Shown: positions 53,473-63,651, counted from the first letter of the stretch. The stretch: DNA of 64,000 bases from Flavobacterium sp. NG2 (GCF_034119845.1 NZ_CP139420.1:3412001-3476000), one strand, 5' to 3'. The notes: generated from the sequence alone by a model not told the origin. Translations and numbers: made by a program.

Positions 53473-54126
53473 ATGAAAAAAATTGATATGGATATTCCAT
53501 TAAAATCCGTAACACTAAAAGGAAGCTTAGTAATACCTGAAAAAGCCAAAGGAATTGTTGTGTTTTCAAATGGAAGTGGTTCAAATAGGGCAAATTCAAG
53601 AACAAAATTTTTAGCAGAATTACTTCAAAAATGCAATATTGGTACACTTGTATTTGATCTTCTTACTGAAGAAGAAGAATTGGTATACGAAAACAAATAC
53701 AATATTGACCTTCTTGTTAGTCGATTGATTGAAACTACCGAATGGTTAATGCAAAAAAAATCAATAAAAGATTTACCTATTGGTTATCTGGGTTCCAACA
53801 CTGGAGCAGCGGCAGCCATGAGAGCAGCAGCTTATTTTGGAAAAGTTATAAAAGCAGTTGTGTCCCGAGGAGGTAGACCTGACATGGTTATCAACACATT
53901 AAATCAAATTTCGGCTCCAACCTTATTAATTGTTGGAGGTATTGACGTTCCAATAATAGGTATGAATAAAATGGCCTTTGACGAACTACAATCCATCAAA
54001 GAAATGAAAATTATTCCTAGAGCCACACAACTATTCAAAGAACCAGGAAAACTACAAGAAGCAGCAGAAATGGCTATAACATGGTTTAATAGACATTTTA
54101 GCAAAAAAGAACAGTTATCATACTAA
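53473..54126 (+). CDS. Alpha/beta-hydrolase-fold protein with a degenerate catalytic triad
   Basis: 217 residues, dienelactone-hydrolase-like. The family's nucleophile elbow GASTGAAAA reads GSNTGAAAA, putting Asn109 where Ser is expected, and the family ATHLFEEPG reads ATQLFKEPG, with Gln186 in place of the catalytic His. Only Asp158 (GGIDVP) remains. The fold and length look intact and the frame is open, so this is probably a non-catalytic homolog rather than a decaying gene. The cellular role is unknown. Confidence 0.8.
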   Translation: MKKIDMDIPLKSVTLKGSLVIPEKAKGIVVFSNGSGSNRANSRTKFLAELLQKCNIGTLVFDLLTEEEELVYENKYNIDLLVSRLIETTEWLMQKKSIKDLPIGYLGSNTGAAAAMRAAAYFGKVIKAVVSRGGRPDMVINTLNQISAPTLLIVGGIDVPIIGMNKMAFDELQSIKEMKIIPRATQLFKEPGKLQEAAEMAITWFNRHFSKKEQLSY

Positions 54127-54240
54127 TTCGATAAACACATAAAATAAATAAGTGGACTGAATTATATAACTAATTCCTATTTCTATTATACAATAGAATC
54201 CCTTTCATTTAATAGATACTAGAAAAGTTTACAAAAATAC

Positions 54241-54289
54241 ATACCCGTTGAGTGAAATTAGTTTTTAAAAGATTTCACCCAACGGGTAT
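54241..54289. terminator. Large hairpin, terminator-like
   Basis: ATACCCGTTG-GTGAAA and TTTCAC-CAACGGGTAT form a long stem with an AT loop. It lies 115 bp after the hydrolase-like gene in the 319-base gap before the transketolase genes. Confidence 0.6.
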
Positions 54290-54388
54290 TCTTATATTTA
54301 CAATTCTCTATCAAAAACACAAAAAACTATCTTTAACTGATAGCTTTCGGCCTTTAGTACAAGATTTGGTCAACAAAACCAAAAATCA

Positions 54389-54420
54389 TTTGTCTTACGG
54401 CAAAATAAAATTTACATTTG
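54389..54420 (+). promoter_or_regulatory. Promoter of the transketolase genes
   Basis: A -33 TTTG (54389-54392) and -7 TACATTTG (54413-54420) are separated by 20 bases, matching the Bacteroidota consensus well. The ATG is at 54446. Confidence 0.75.
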
Positions 54421-54445
54421 CAGCAGTTTAACTTTTACATATAAA

Positions 54446-55300
54446 ATGAAGCCTAACACACAACAATTAAACGATTTAACGATCCAAGTAAGAAGAGACA
54501 TTCTTCGAATGGTACACGCTGTAAACTCTGGACATCCGGGAGGTTCTCTTGGCTGTACTGAATTTCTAGTAGCCCTATACCAAAACTTAATGGAACGTAA
54601 AGAAGGTTTTGACATGGACGGAATCGGTGAAGACCTTTTCTTCCTTTCAAACGGACATATTTCTCCTGTTTTTTATAGCGTTCTTGCAAGAAGCGGTTAC
54701 TTTCCTGTATCTGAATTAGCAACTTTCCGTTTGATCAATTCAAGATTACAAGGACATCCTACTACGCATGATCATTTACCAGGAGTACGTATTGCTTCAG
54801 GTTCTCTAGGTCAAGGTTTATCTGTTGCTATTGGTGCGGCTCAAGCTAAAAAATTAAACAACGACAAGCATATTGTTTACACACTTCACGGTGATGGTGA
54901 ATTACAAGAAGGTCAAAACTGGGAAGCGATTATGTATGCTTCTGCAAAAAATGTTGACAACTTAATTGCAACTGTAGATTTAAACGGGAAACAAATTGAT
55001 GGTACTACAGACGAAGTATTAGCAATGGGAAGTCTTCGTGCTAAATTTGAAGCTTTTGATTGGGAAGTGATTGAGATTACTAAAGGTAACGACTTAGAAT
55101 CAATTATTGCCGGAATGAATGAAGCGAAAGCAAGAACAGGAAAAGGAAAACCAGTTTGCGTTTTATTACATACTGAAATGGGTAATGGTGTTGATTACAT
55201 GATGTATAGCCACGCTTGGCATGGTAAGGCACCAAATGATGCTCAACTTGAAAATGCTCTAGGTCAAAATTACAACACAGGAGGCAATTCAGATTATTAA
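54446..55300 (+). CDS. tktA: Transketolase, N-terminal (TPP-binding) subunit
   Basis: 284 residues covering the first third to half of transketolase: RRDILRMVHAVNSGHPGGSLG, HGDGELQEGQNWEA (the TPP/Mg GDG motif) and TVDLNGKQIDG. In Bacteroidota transketolase is often encoded as two genes, and the C-terminal part follows 81 bp downstream. The pair moves two-carbon units in the pentose phosphate pathway. Confidence 0.93.
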   Translation: MKPNTQQLNDLTIQVRRDILRMVHAVNSGHPGGSLGCTEFLVALYQNLMERKEGFDMDGIGEDLFFLSNGHISPVFYSVLARSGYFPVSELATFRLINSRLQGHPTTHDHLPGVRIASGSLGQGLSVAIGAAQAKKLNNDKHIVYTLHGDGELQEGQNWEAIMYASAKNVDNLIATVDLNGKQIDGTTDEVLAMGSLRAKFEAFDWEVIEITKGNDLESIIAGMNEAKARTGKGKPVCVLLHTEMGNGVDYMMYSHAWHGKAPNDAQLENALGQNYNTGGNSDY

Positions 55301-55381
55301 ATTTTAGATTAGAGATTAACAATTTCTGATTTTAGAACTTAGCACCTTAGAGTCTTATTGGCTCTGTAACTCAAAGAAAAA

Positions 55382-56335
55382 ATGAAAAAATATACAAATA
55401 CAGGAAGTAAAGATACTCGTTCAGGTTTTGGAGCGGGAATGACTGAATTAGGTCAAACTAACGAAAATGTGGTAGCACTTTGTGCCGACTTAATTGGTTC
55501 ATTAAAATTTGATGATTTCAAAAAAAATCACCCAGAACGTTTTTTCCAAATCGGAATTGCTGAAGCAAACATGATTGGAATTGCAGCTGGTTTAACTATT
55601 GGTGGTAAAATTCCTTTTACAGGAACTTTCGCTAACTTTTCTACAGGAAGAGTTTACGATCAAATCCGTCAATCAGTAGCTTACTCTGAAAAAAATGTAA
55701 AAATCTGTGCTTCTCACGCTGGATTAACATTAGGAGAAGATGGAGCAACACACCAAATCCTTGAAGATATTGGATTAATGAAAATGTTACCTGGAATGAC
55801 TGTAATCAACACTTGTGATTACAACCAAACCAAAGCAGCTACTATCGCGTTAGCAAAACATGAAGGACCAGCGTACTTACGTTTTGGTCGTCCAGTAGTT
55901 CCTAACTTTACTCCTGCTGACGAAGAATTCGTAATTGGAAAAGCGATTCTTTTAAACGAAGGTACTGATGTAACTATCGTTGCTACAGGACATTTAGTTT
56001 GGGAAGCTTTGATTGCTGCTGAAGCATTAGAAGCCAAAGGAATTTCTGCTGAGGTTATCAACATCCACACAATTAAACCATTGGATGATGAAGCTATCTT
56101 GAAATCAGTTGCTAAAACAAAATGTATTGTTACTGCCGAAGAGCATAACATCCTTGGAGGTCTTGGAGAAAGTGTTGCTAGAGTTTTAGCATTAAACACT
56201 CCTGCACCACAAGAATTTGTTGCTGTAAACGATAGTTTTGGTGAGTCTGGAACTCCTGAGCAATTAATGGAAAAATACAAGTTAAACAATCAAGCAATTG
56301 TTGAAGCTGTTGAAAGAGTGATCAAAAGAAAATAA
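55382..56335 (+). CDS. tktB: Transketolase, C-terminal subunit
   Basis: 317 residues containing the pyrimidine-binding and C-terminal domains: RFFQIGIAEANMIGIAAGL, with the glutamate that activates TPP, ASHAGLTLGEDGATHQ and ITAEEHNILGGLGE-like VTAEEHNILGGLGE. It works with the N-terminal subunit encoded just upstream. A strong terminator follows. Confidence 0.93.
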   Translation: MKKYTNTGSKDTRSGFGAGMTELGQTNENVVALCADLIGSLKFDDFKKNHPERFFQIGIAEANMIGIAAGLTIGGKIPFTGTFANFSTGRVYDQIRQSVAYSEKNVKICASHAGLTLGEDGATHQILEDIGLMKMLPGMTVINTCDYNQTKAATIALAKHEGPAYLRFGRPVVPNFTPADEEFVIGKAILLNEGTDVTIVATGHLVWEALIAAEALEAKGISAEVINIHTIKPLDDEAILKSVAKTKCIVTAEEHNILGGLGESVARVLALNTPAPQEFVAVNDSFGESGTPEQLMEKYKLNNQAIVEAVERVIKRK

Positions 56336-56359
56336 TTCTTTTACTCTTATATAAATTAC

Positions 56360-56395
56360 AAAAAGCTGTTTGAAATCTTTCAAACAGCTTTTTTT
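56360..56395 (+). terminator. Terminator of the transketolase genes
   Basis: AAAAGCTGTTTGAAA pairs with TTTCAAACAGCTTTT across two bases and is followed by a T-run, 25 bp after the stop. Confidence 0.92.
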
Positions 56396-56571
56396 ATGGT
56401 AGCTATTTTTGATAAAATATACACCTCAAATTTCACCATTAAAAAATTAAGTTTAATAATTTTTTTTAATTCTTAAATATCGTAAAACATATTTTAAGAA
56501 ATAAAACTCAAATCTTAAATATCATTATTTTCTTAAATGGTTTAAAAAAATAAGCTCATAGTTATAAAACT

Positions 56572-57330
56572 TTATCTCGTAAATACGAGATTGTTTCCTT
56601 TGGATAAATTAGCATCAAATTGATATCCTTCATAATCGAATCCTTTTAAATCTTCAATCGTTTCGGCCCCCGTATCTATAATGTAACGCACCATCATTCC
56701 TCTGGCTTTTTTAGCAAAAAAACTAATAATCTTCAACTTCCCATCTTTGTAATCTTTAAAATCTGGAGTAATTACCGGTACTTTCAAAGCTTTTACATCA
56801 ACAGCAGAAAAATATTCATTACTTGCCAAATTCACAAACAACTCCCCTTCCTTCAATTCTTTATTTAAAGCTTTGGTGATAACTGGTTTCCAAAACTCAT
56901 ATAAATTTTTATGTTCGCCAATTGGCATTTTTGTTCCCATTTCTAAACGGTAGGCCTGAATTAAATCCAAAGGTTTCAAAAGACCATATAAACCTGATAA
57001 AATACGCAGCTTGTCTTGCAACACCACTACTTTTTCAACAGGAATTGAAAAGGCATCTAAGCCTGTATAAACATCCCCATCAAAAGTATAAACCGCAGGT
57101 CTAGCATTCTCAACTGTGAAAGGTGTTTTCCATTCTTGATTGCGTTGCCAATTCAAATCAGCTAATTTTTCAGAAATACTCATTAAATCTGATAATTCAG
57201 CTGGTTTTTTAGTTTTTAAAACTTTATGAACTTGACGAGATTCTTTCAAAAATGATGATTCACTAAAGTTAGACGTAGGGAGTTCTTTATCGAAATTGAG
57301 TGACTTGGCAGGTGATATTACAATTTTCAT
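56572..57330 (-). CDS. yaaA: Peroxide stress protein YaaA
   Basis: 252 residues from the ATG at 57330 (MKIVISPAKSLNFDKE), the usual YaaA start; an open frame extends upstream to 57405 but lies in AT-rich leader. Family motifs include VYTFDGDVYTGLDAF, LRILSGLYGLLKPLDLIQAYRLEMG (by parts) and FFAKKARGMMVRY. YaaA limits free iron and oxidative DNA damage under peroxide stress. Confidence 0.93.
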   Translation of the reverse strand: MKIVISPAKSLNFDKELPTSNFSESSFLKESRQVHKVLKTKKPAELSDLMSISEKLADLNWQRNQEWKTPFTVENARPAVYTFDGDVYTGLDAFSIPVEKVVVLQDKLRILSGLYGLLKPLDLIQAYRLEMGTKMPIGEHKNLYEFWKPVITKALNKELKEGELFVNLASNEYFSAVDVKALKVPVITPDFKDYKDGKLKIISFFAKKARGMMVRYIIDTGAETIEDLKGFDYEGYQFDANLSKGNNLVFTR

Positions 57331-57461
57331 ATTGGAAATTCTTATTCTTATTTTTTTTACAATCCAAAAGTACAAATTGAATAACAACAAATCGTCTTTC
57401 AACAATTGAAATCTACAATGACAGGATAAAAAATAAAGATAGTATTAAAGTAGATTTGTTT

Positions 57462-57469
57462 TATTTTTG
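57462..57469 (+). promoter_or_regulatory. -7 element of the MFS transporter gene
   Basis: TATTTTTG matches TAnnTTTG and lies 26 bp before the ATG at 57496. Confidence 0.6.
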
Positions 57470-57495
57470 CCAAAAAATAAATACAAACACTAACA

Positions 57496-58752
57496 ATGAA
57501 CACTACCCCCGTTTCAAAACCCAGTTCGATTTTTAATGCAGCTGTTATTGTTGCTGCCTTAGGTTATTTTGTAGACATTTATGACTTACTGTTGTTCGGA
57601 ATTGTACGAACAGATAGTCTGAAAGATTTAGGCCTTGTGGGAGATGCTATTCGTAATCAAGGTGAATTTCTTATAAGTATGCAAATGGGCGGAATGCTTT
57701 TTGGAGGGATTTTATGGGGGATTCTTGGCGACAAAAAAGGAAGGATTTCAGTACTTTTTGGTTCTATTTTAATATATTCTGTGGCCAATATTGCGAACGG
57801 AATGGTTACTACAGTTGAGGCTTATGCTTTTTGGCGCTTGATTGCAGGAATTGGACTTGCGGGCGAATTAGGTGCAGGTATCACTTTGGTAACAGAAAGC
57901 TTACCCAAGGAAAAACGAGGATACGGAACAATGATTGTTGCTTCGATTGGAGTTTCAGGGGCTATAGCTGCATATCTAGTGTACCAAATATTTCAAGATT
58001 GGCGTTTGTGTTATTATGCTGGTGGAATTCTGGGGATATTATTACTTTTTATGAGAATTAGAATTAATGAATCTGGGATTTTCAAAAAAGTAGCTGAAAG
58101 CAATGAGAAAAAAGGAGACTTCCTCTCTTTATTTTCAAATAAAAAACGTTTTTTAAAATACATGCAATGCATCCTAATCGGAATTCCTATTTGGTTTTTG
58201 GTGGGGGTTTTAATTACTTTCTCACCAGAATTTGCAAAAGCATTAAATGTCGAAGCTGCTGAAACAGTATCTGCAGGGCAGGCTATTGCTTGGTGTTATT
58301 CAGGATTAGTCTTTGGAGATATTGGTAGCGGATTATTAAGTCAATGGTTCAAAAGCCGTAAAAAAATTGTGTATTTATTTTTAATACTCAACTTGGCAAT
58401 GGTCTTTTTGTTTTTAAACTCATTTGGCATTTCAGTACAAGCGTTTTATTTTATCTGTCTTGCCATGGGATTTTCTGTTGGTTATTGGGTATTATTCATT
58501 ACTATTGCAGCAGAACAATTTGGCACTAATATTCGAGCAACTGTAACGACAACAGTCCCAAATTTCGTTAGAGGTTTACTGCCGTTAATCATTTTAATTT
58601 ATACATTCTTTAGAGACGACTTATTAAACGGTGATATTTTAAAAGCTGGTATGATAGTAGGTTGTTTACTTTCAGCAATTGCGGTATTAGCACTTTGGAA
58701 ATTAAAAGAAACATTTCACATTGATTTAGATTATATCGAAAGAGAACATTAA
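57496..58752 (+). CDS. MFS transporter
   Basis: 418 residues with 12 predicted helices. The motif GDKKGRISVLFGS between helices 2 and 3 and RLIAGIGLAGELGAGITLV in helix 4 fit the metabolite:H+ symporter branch of MFS. The substrate is unknown. It appears to be a single gene with its own promoter. Confidence 0.88.
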   Translation: MNTTPVSKPSSIFNAAVIVAALGYFVDIYDLLLFGIVRTDSLKDLGLVGDAIRNQGEFLISMQMGGMLFGGILWGILGDKKGRISVLFGSILIYSVANIANGMVTTVEAYAFWRLIAGIGLAGELGAGITLVTESLPKEKRGYGTMIVASIGVSGAIAAYLVYQIFQDWRLCYYAGGILGILLLFMRIRINESGIFKKVAESNEKKGDFLSLFSNKKRFLKYMQCILIGIPIWFLVGVLITFSPEFAKALNVEAAETVSAGQAIAWCYSGLVFGDIGSGLLSQWFKSRKKIVYLFLILNLAMVFLFLNSFGISVQAFYFICLAMGFSVGYWVLFITIAAEQFGTNIRATVTTTVPNFVRGLLPLIILIYTFFRDDLLNGDILKAGMIVGCLLSAIAVLALWKLKETFHIDLDYIEREH

Positions 58753-58927
58753 AATATCACAAAAAAACATAACCAACTAATAACCAAACACTTTAACAGA
58801 ATCGATTATAAACGAAAACGTTATCTATTGTAAGACTAAAAATCGAATAAAAAACCAAAACTCAAATTATTCTACAAAATCAATTTAATATAGTCTTATT
58901 TAGTTATGGAATTACTAGCAAATTCGG

Positions 58928-58935
58928 TATTTTTG
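58928..58935 (+). promoter_or_regulatory. -7 element of the nhaA gene
   Basis: TATTTTTG, 52 bp before the nhaA ATG; it matches TAnnTTTG. No clear -33 was assigned. Confidence 0.5.
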
Positions 58936-58987
58936 AAAAAAATTAAAAAACAAAAGATAACATATAGTATCTAGAAATTAAACTCCT

Positions 58988-60163
58988 ATGAGAAAAAGAA
59001 TAAAACAAATCTATAAATCCGATTTATTTAAAGAATTTTTTGAGAATGAAAAATCAAGTGGACTTGTACTAATTGGTTGTACATTAATTTCTTTATTCCT
59101 AGCCAATTCCCTTTTTGGAGAACAATACCACCACGCTTGGCTAACACCAATTGGAGGTCAAACATTAGAGTATTGGATTAACGACGGATTGATGACTATC
59201 TTTTTTCTATTAATTGGTTTAGAGCTTGAAAGAGAAATATACATAGGAGAATTATCCAATATAAAGGATGCACTACTGCCTATTTTTGCAGCCTTAGGAG
59301 GTATGTTGGTTCCTGCAGGATTGTACTTATTATTAAACCAAGCTGACATCACACGCTCCGGAGCCGGAATCCCAATGGCTACTGATATTGCATTTGCTTT
59401 GGGAGTCCTATCATTACTAGGTAATCGAGTTCCTTTATCATTAAAAGTTTTCCTTACAGCCTTGGCCGTTATTGATGACTTAGGAGCCATATTAGTAATT
59501 GCTGCTTTTTACACTAAAACATTATTTTGGATTAATTTACTTTCAGCTTTAGGAGTTATGCTTATTTTGTTTGTTTTAAACAGAATGAAAGTCGTAAAAC
59601 TATACCCTTACTTAATTGGAGGAGCTATTATGTGGTACTTTATGCTAAATTCAGGTATACATGCTACTATTACTGGAGTTCTTTTGGCTTTTGTCATTCC
59701 TTTCGAAAAAGGTGAAAAAACATCCATCTCTTATCAGTTACAACATTTTTTACACAAACCTGTTGGTTTCTTTATCCTTCCTCTTTTCGCATTAGCTAAC
59801 ACTGCGATTGTTTTAAGCTCTAATATTGGAGAAACATTAGAACAACATTACAGTATCGGAATTGCATTAGGACTTATTTTAGGAAAACCAATCGGAATAG
59901 CCTTATTTAGTTTTCTTGCTGTATCAGTAGGATTATGTAAGCTCCCAGATGATTTAAATTGGAAAACAATTATCTCAGTAGGATTCTTAGGAGGAATAGG
60001 GTTCACAATGTCTATTTTCATCACCTTGCTTGCTTTTGAGGACCAAGAGATTATCAACAACGCTAAATTTATTATTTTACTTTCCTCACTTATGGCAGGT
60101 ATTATTGGTTTCCTATTTTTAAAACAAACCTTAAAAGGAACCAAAAATGAAAAAGCTAGTTAG
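58988..60163 (+). CDS. nhaA: Na+/H+ antiporter NhaA
   Basis: 391 residues, about 12 helices. The ion-binding pair is in LAVIDDLGAILVIA (about residues 160-170), and GIPMATDIAFALGVL and GFLGGIGFTMSIFI are family motifs. It exports sodium in exchange for protons. Its last 17 bases overlap the next gene, so the two are translationally coupled. Confidence 0.94.
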   Translation: MRKRIKQIYKSDLFKEFFENEKSSGLVLIGCTLISLFLANSLFGEQYHHAWLTPIGGQTLEYWINDGLMTIFFLLIGLELEREIYIGELSNIKDALLPIFAALGGMLVPAGLYLLLNQADITRSGAGIPMATDIAFALGVLSLLGNRVPLSLKVFLTALAVIDDLGAILVIAAFYTKTLFWINLLSALGVMLILFVLNRMKVVKLYPYLIGGAIMWYFMLNSGIHATITGVLLAFVIPFEKGEKTSISYQLQHFLHKPVGFFILPLFALANTAIVLSSNIGETLEQHYSIGIALGLILGKPIGIALFSFLAVSVGLCKLPDDLNWKTIISVGFLGGIGFTMSIFITLLAFEDQEIINNAKFIILLSSLMAGIIGFLFLKQTLKGTKNEKAS

Positions 60164-61454
60164 TGACTTCCTACGCTTTATCAACCTTAATCAAGGGGAA
60201 GAAGACAGAAGAAAAGTATTAGAAAATGTTAAATCTAACATTTCCTTTAGCGGTTCAAATCTTTGGATTTTAGCCTGTGCTATAGTAGTAGCCTCTGTAG
60301 GGTTAAATGTGAATTCTACAGCGGTTATAATCGGTGCCATGTTAATATCTCCTTTAATGGGACCTATTGTTGGCGCCGGTTTCGGACTAGGAGTCTATGA
60401 TTTTTATTTACTCCAAAAATCCTTAAAAAACTTAATGGTGGCCACCTTAGTAGGCTTAGTTGTATCCACACTATACTTTTATATTAGTCCATTCAAAGAA
60501 ACACAACCTGAGTTACTGTCAAGAACGGCTCCTAATATTTATGATATAATCATTGCCTTTTCAGGAGGATTAGTTGGAGCAATTGCAATTACTCGTGTTG
60601 AAAAAGGAAATCCTATTCCTGGAGTTGCTATTGCTACAGCTTTGATGCCTCCATTATGTACCGCTGGCTATGGCCTTGCAGTTGGGAATTATCGATTCTT
60701 TTTTGGAGCAATCTATTTATATGCCATTAATTGTGTTTTCATCTGTATATCTACATTTTTTATAGTCAAATATTTAAAATACCCTACAAAAAAACAGCTT
60801 ACAGACAAATACCAAACAAAAGTAAAATACATTATTTCGACCCTAATTACAATTCTAATCTTACCTAGTATTTTCTTTGCTTATCAACTATTTCAAGAAA
60901 AAAAATACCAGCATGCCGTTGACATTTATTTAGAAAAAGAATTTTCTAGCAAAGGAATTGCTATTTTATATAAAAAAACCAAATTCAATCAAAACCCAAA
61001 AAAATTAGAACTTGGCTTTCTCTCTAAAAAATTTACAGAAAAAGAAATTAAGGCCTTAAATGAAAAATTAAAAGCCTACGAAATCAATAACACCAAATTA
61101 TTGATTATGCAAGATACAACCGATTTGAAGAGCGATATACTTAACGAAATAAAGTATAACAAATCAGTCCTAAGCGAAAAAGATCTTGCTATTTTAAATT
61201 TAAAAAAACAAATAGAAGACAACAAATACAAAAACAAAGCACTATTAGCAGAAATCAAAATACTATTTCCTGAAATTGTTAATATATCCATCGCTAATCA
61301 CACTTATAACGAAGAAACAGATAGCGTAAAAACAGTGCCAATTTTAATTTACAAAAGTACTAAAGTCCTCGAAAAAGAATCAGAGAAAAAATTAGCTAGT
61401 TGGCTAGAACAACGCTTATCCAAAAAGTCCATCGAGATATACAGCCAAAAATAA
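60147..61454 (+). CDS. DUF389-family (TIGR00341-like) membrane protein
   Basis: 435 residues. An N-terminal block of five to six helices contains the family signature STAVIIGAMLISPLMGPIVGAG (by parts: VIIGAMLISPLMGP) and AIATALMPPLCTAGYGLA. The C-terminal half (about 250-435) is soluble and rich in charged coiled-coil helices. The function is unknown; coupling with NhaA suggests ion homeostasis. Confidence 0.85.
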   Translation: MKKLVSDFLRFINLNQGEEDRRKVLENVKSNISFSGSNLWILACAIVVASVGLNVNSTAVIIGAMLISPLMGPIVGAGFGLGVYDFYLLQKSLKNLMVATLVGLVVSTLYFYISPFKETQPELLSRTAPNIYDIIIAFSGGLVGAIAITRVEKGNPIPGVAIATALMPPLCTAGYGLAVGNYRFFFGAIYLYAINCVFICISTFFIVKYLKYPTKKQLTDKYQTKVKYIISTLITILILPSIFFAYQLFQEKKYQHAVDIYLEKEFSSKGIAILYKKTKFNQNPKKLELGFLSKKFTEKEIKALNEKLKAYEINNTKLLIMQDTTDLKSDILNEIKYNKSVLSEKDLAILNLKKQIEDNKYKNKALLAEIKILFPEIVNISIANHTYNEETDSVKTVPILIYKSTKVLEKESEKKLASWLEQRLSKKSIEIYSQK

Positions 61455-61613
61455 AATTGATATTTTGGCACTGTACCAAAAACTGTGTGTAAATATTAAA
61501 AACTGTTGTTTGTCGCCGAATTAGTAATTTTGTCCAACACCTAAATCGAAAAAGGCTCCGATAATAAATCGAAGCCTTATTTTAATTACAATAACATTTA
61601 ATGAAATCTATTG

Positions 61614-61913
61614 TTAATTTTTCCAATAGTTATTAAACTCCACCATTTTTTCTTTACCAAGTAGTTTATTTACCCTAGCAAAATGTACTTGGTTTATTTC
61701 TTTAAGTTTTGCAGCTTCTTCATCAGTTGATAGCCCTTGAGATTTTAGGTCTTTAACTTTTGCATATTTTTCTTTAACAAAAGTTCGTAATTGATTCGCT
61801 TGATTTTCTTCTAATTTTAATTCTTTTATAGCTCCTTCAATATTTTTTGCTTCTTGTGCAGTAACACCTAGTGTAAGCATTAATAAAAACGCTGATACAA
61901 TTAATTTTTTCAT
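61614..61913 (-). CDS. Small secreted helical protein, unknown
   Basis: 99 residues: a clean signal peptide (MKKLIVSAFLLMLTLGVTAQ) and a mature charged helical domain with EENQANQLRTFVKEKYAKV and LLGKEKMVEFNNYWKN. It resembles small Spy/CpxP-like or DUF-type periplasmic proteins of Flavobacteriia, but no firm family was recognised. Confidence 0.7.
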   Translation of the reverse strand: MKKLIVSAFLLMLTLGVTAQEAKNIEGAIKELKLEENQANQLRTFVKEKYAKVKDLKSQGLSTDEEAAKLKEINQVHFARVNKLLGKEKMVEFNNYWKN

Positions 61914-62139
61914 TTTAATTTCTTTTAATGGTTATGGGACAAATATAGAAAAGACAAAATAGTAAGATGGACCCCTTCATGTATTAAAGACATTTGTTAT
62001 ACATATGAAATCATTTATTATTAATCACATTACTATTTTAGGATAATTCATCCAATTATTTGTAGGCCTTTTATCAATTTATAGTTTACATTTATCTTAT
62101 AAAGCTAAGCTACAGTAGCAACTTTTTTTTGGTCATCCT

Positions 62140-63651
62140 TTAAATTTTGGTTGCTTTTTCTGTTGTTCTGATTTGGTTGTAGGCCTCAAAAAGAGCCTCC
62201 ACTTCAGACTGGTATTTTGGATTGTTAATAAGGTTCTCGATTTCTTTCTCTTCTAGATTGTCGTTCAAATTGTAAAGTGCAAAAGGTTTTCTGATTTGGT
62301 CACTTTTATCTTTTTTGTCAAAAGCTATAATTAATTTCCATCCGTCTTGGGTAATGATGGCTTCTTTGGAAGTTCCTGATTGAGAAATGATATACGGATG
62401 CACAGGCGATTTACTTTTTCTTAATAAAATAGGCAGTAAATTAGCCGAATCGACGGCCTGACCTTCAGGTATTTTTTGGTTGGTTACTGCGGCAAGTGTA
62501 CCCAAAATATCCAATCCTACAATAGGAGTTTCCGATATGGATTTGGCTTTGATTTGTCCTGGCCATGAAACAATAAATGGCACACGATGTCCTCCTTCAT
62601 AAGGTTGGTTTTTTCCTCCGCGGTAAATATCACTTGATTTGTGTCCAGATTGGGCTGTCTCCTTAATTTGCAAGCCTCCATTGTCTGAAGTGAAAATAAA
62701 GATGGTATTCTCATACTCCCCTTTTTTCTTTAGAGCCGCTATGAGCATTTCTATTTGCACATCTAGCTCTTTAATCATGTCCATATGAGCGGAAGGGGTT
62801 GTGCCCGCAATTTTTTTGCCGTTCAATTCTTTTGAAGGCGAATGAGGCAAATGCACCGCTAGCGAACAGTAATACATAAAAAAAGGACTTTTTTTATCTG
62901 TTTTTTCAATAAAATTAACCGCTTTGTTTACTAAAAGGGGCCCCATATTGTGTGGATCCCAAGCAGTGTCTCCTAGACCTTCCTCTTTGTCGAGCGTAAC
63001 GCCAATTTTCGTCATGTTTTCTTGCGAAATAAATCCGATTTTTGAATTACTTTCCAGAGGCATCCATTTTTCATTTTCATAAACGGCATAGGGCACGTTT
63101 TGAATTCCAGATGGAAACATCAAACTGTAGTCAAATCCGTTTTGTTTAGGACCATTACCCGCAATTTGGCGAATATCAACATCCATTTCAATTTTCTGAC
63201 GTGAACCTTGGTAAATTTTGTTCGGGTTATCCTTTTCGTAAAAATCGGATCCAAATCCCCATTTCCCAAAGAAAGCCGTACTGTAGCCCGCATTTTTCAT
63301 TAGTTTTCCTAGTGTGAGTTGGTCGGGCTTTACCGCAGATTCTTGGTAGGATCCCCAAACGCCCCAAGGCGCATAACTGCGGTAACAGTTGTTCCCCGTC
63401 ATAATGGCATAACGTGATGGAGCACACAAAGCGGCCGGTGCATGTGCATCTGTAAAAATCATTCCTTCTCGCGCTAATTGATCTAAGGCAGGTGTTTCTA
63501 ATACAATTTTATCCGAGTGTAATTTACGGTAATATGACAAATCTCCTGTTCCTATATCATCGGCGAGAACAACAATTACATTCGGTTTTTTTTGAGCTGT
63601 AACACTTAAAGCTAGTGCTAGACTAAGTGCTAAAAGGATGTTTTTTTTCAT
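62140..63651 (-). CDS. Secreted sulfatase (arylsulfatase family)
   Basis: 503 residues from the ATG at 63651, which gives a proper signal peptide (MKKNILLALSLALALSVTAQ); the longer frame to 63762 runs into a dispersed repeat. Metal residues are in VVLADDIGTGDLSYY. The sulfatase signature CAPSR has Cys76, which needs conversion to formylglycine. IFTSDNGG and GGKNQPYEGGHRVPFIVSWPG are further motifs. It would remove sulfate esters from algal or host glycans; the neighbouring CBM6 protein supports a polysaccharide role. Confidence 0.93.
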   Translation of the reverse strand: MKKNILLALSLALALSVTAQKKPNVIVVLADDIGTGDLSYYRKLHSDKIVLETPALDQLAREGMIFTDAHAPAALCAPSRYAIMTGNNCYRSYAPWGVWGSYQESAVKPDQLTLGKLMKNAGYSTAFFGKWGFGSDFYEKDNPNKIYQGSRQKIEMDVDIRQIAGNGPKQNGFDYSLMFPSGIQNVPYAVYENEKWMPLESNSKIGFISQENMTKIGVTLDKEEGLGDTAWDPHNMGPLLVNKAVNFIEKTDKKSPFFMYYCSLAVHLPHSPSKELNGKKIAGTTPSAHMDMIKELDVQIEMLIAALKKKGEYENTIFIFTSDNGGLQIKETAQSGHKSSDIYRGGKNQPYEGGHRVPFIVSWPGQIKAKSISETPIVGLDILGTLAAVTNQKIPEGQAVDSANLLPILLRKSKSPVHPYIISQSGTSKEAIITQDGWKLIIAFDKKDKSDQIRKPFALYNLNDNLEEKEIENLINNPKYQSEVEALFEAYNQIRTTEKATKI

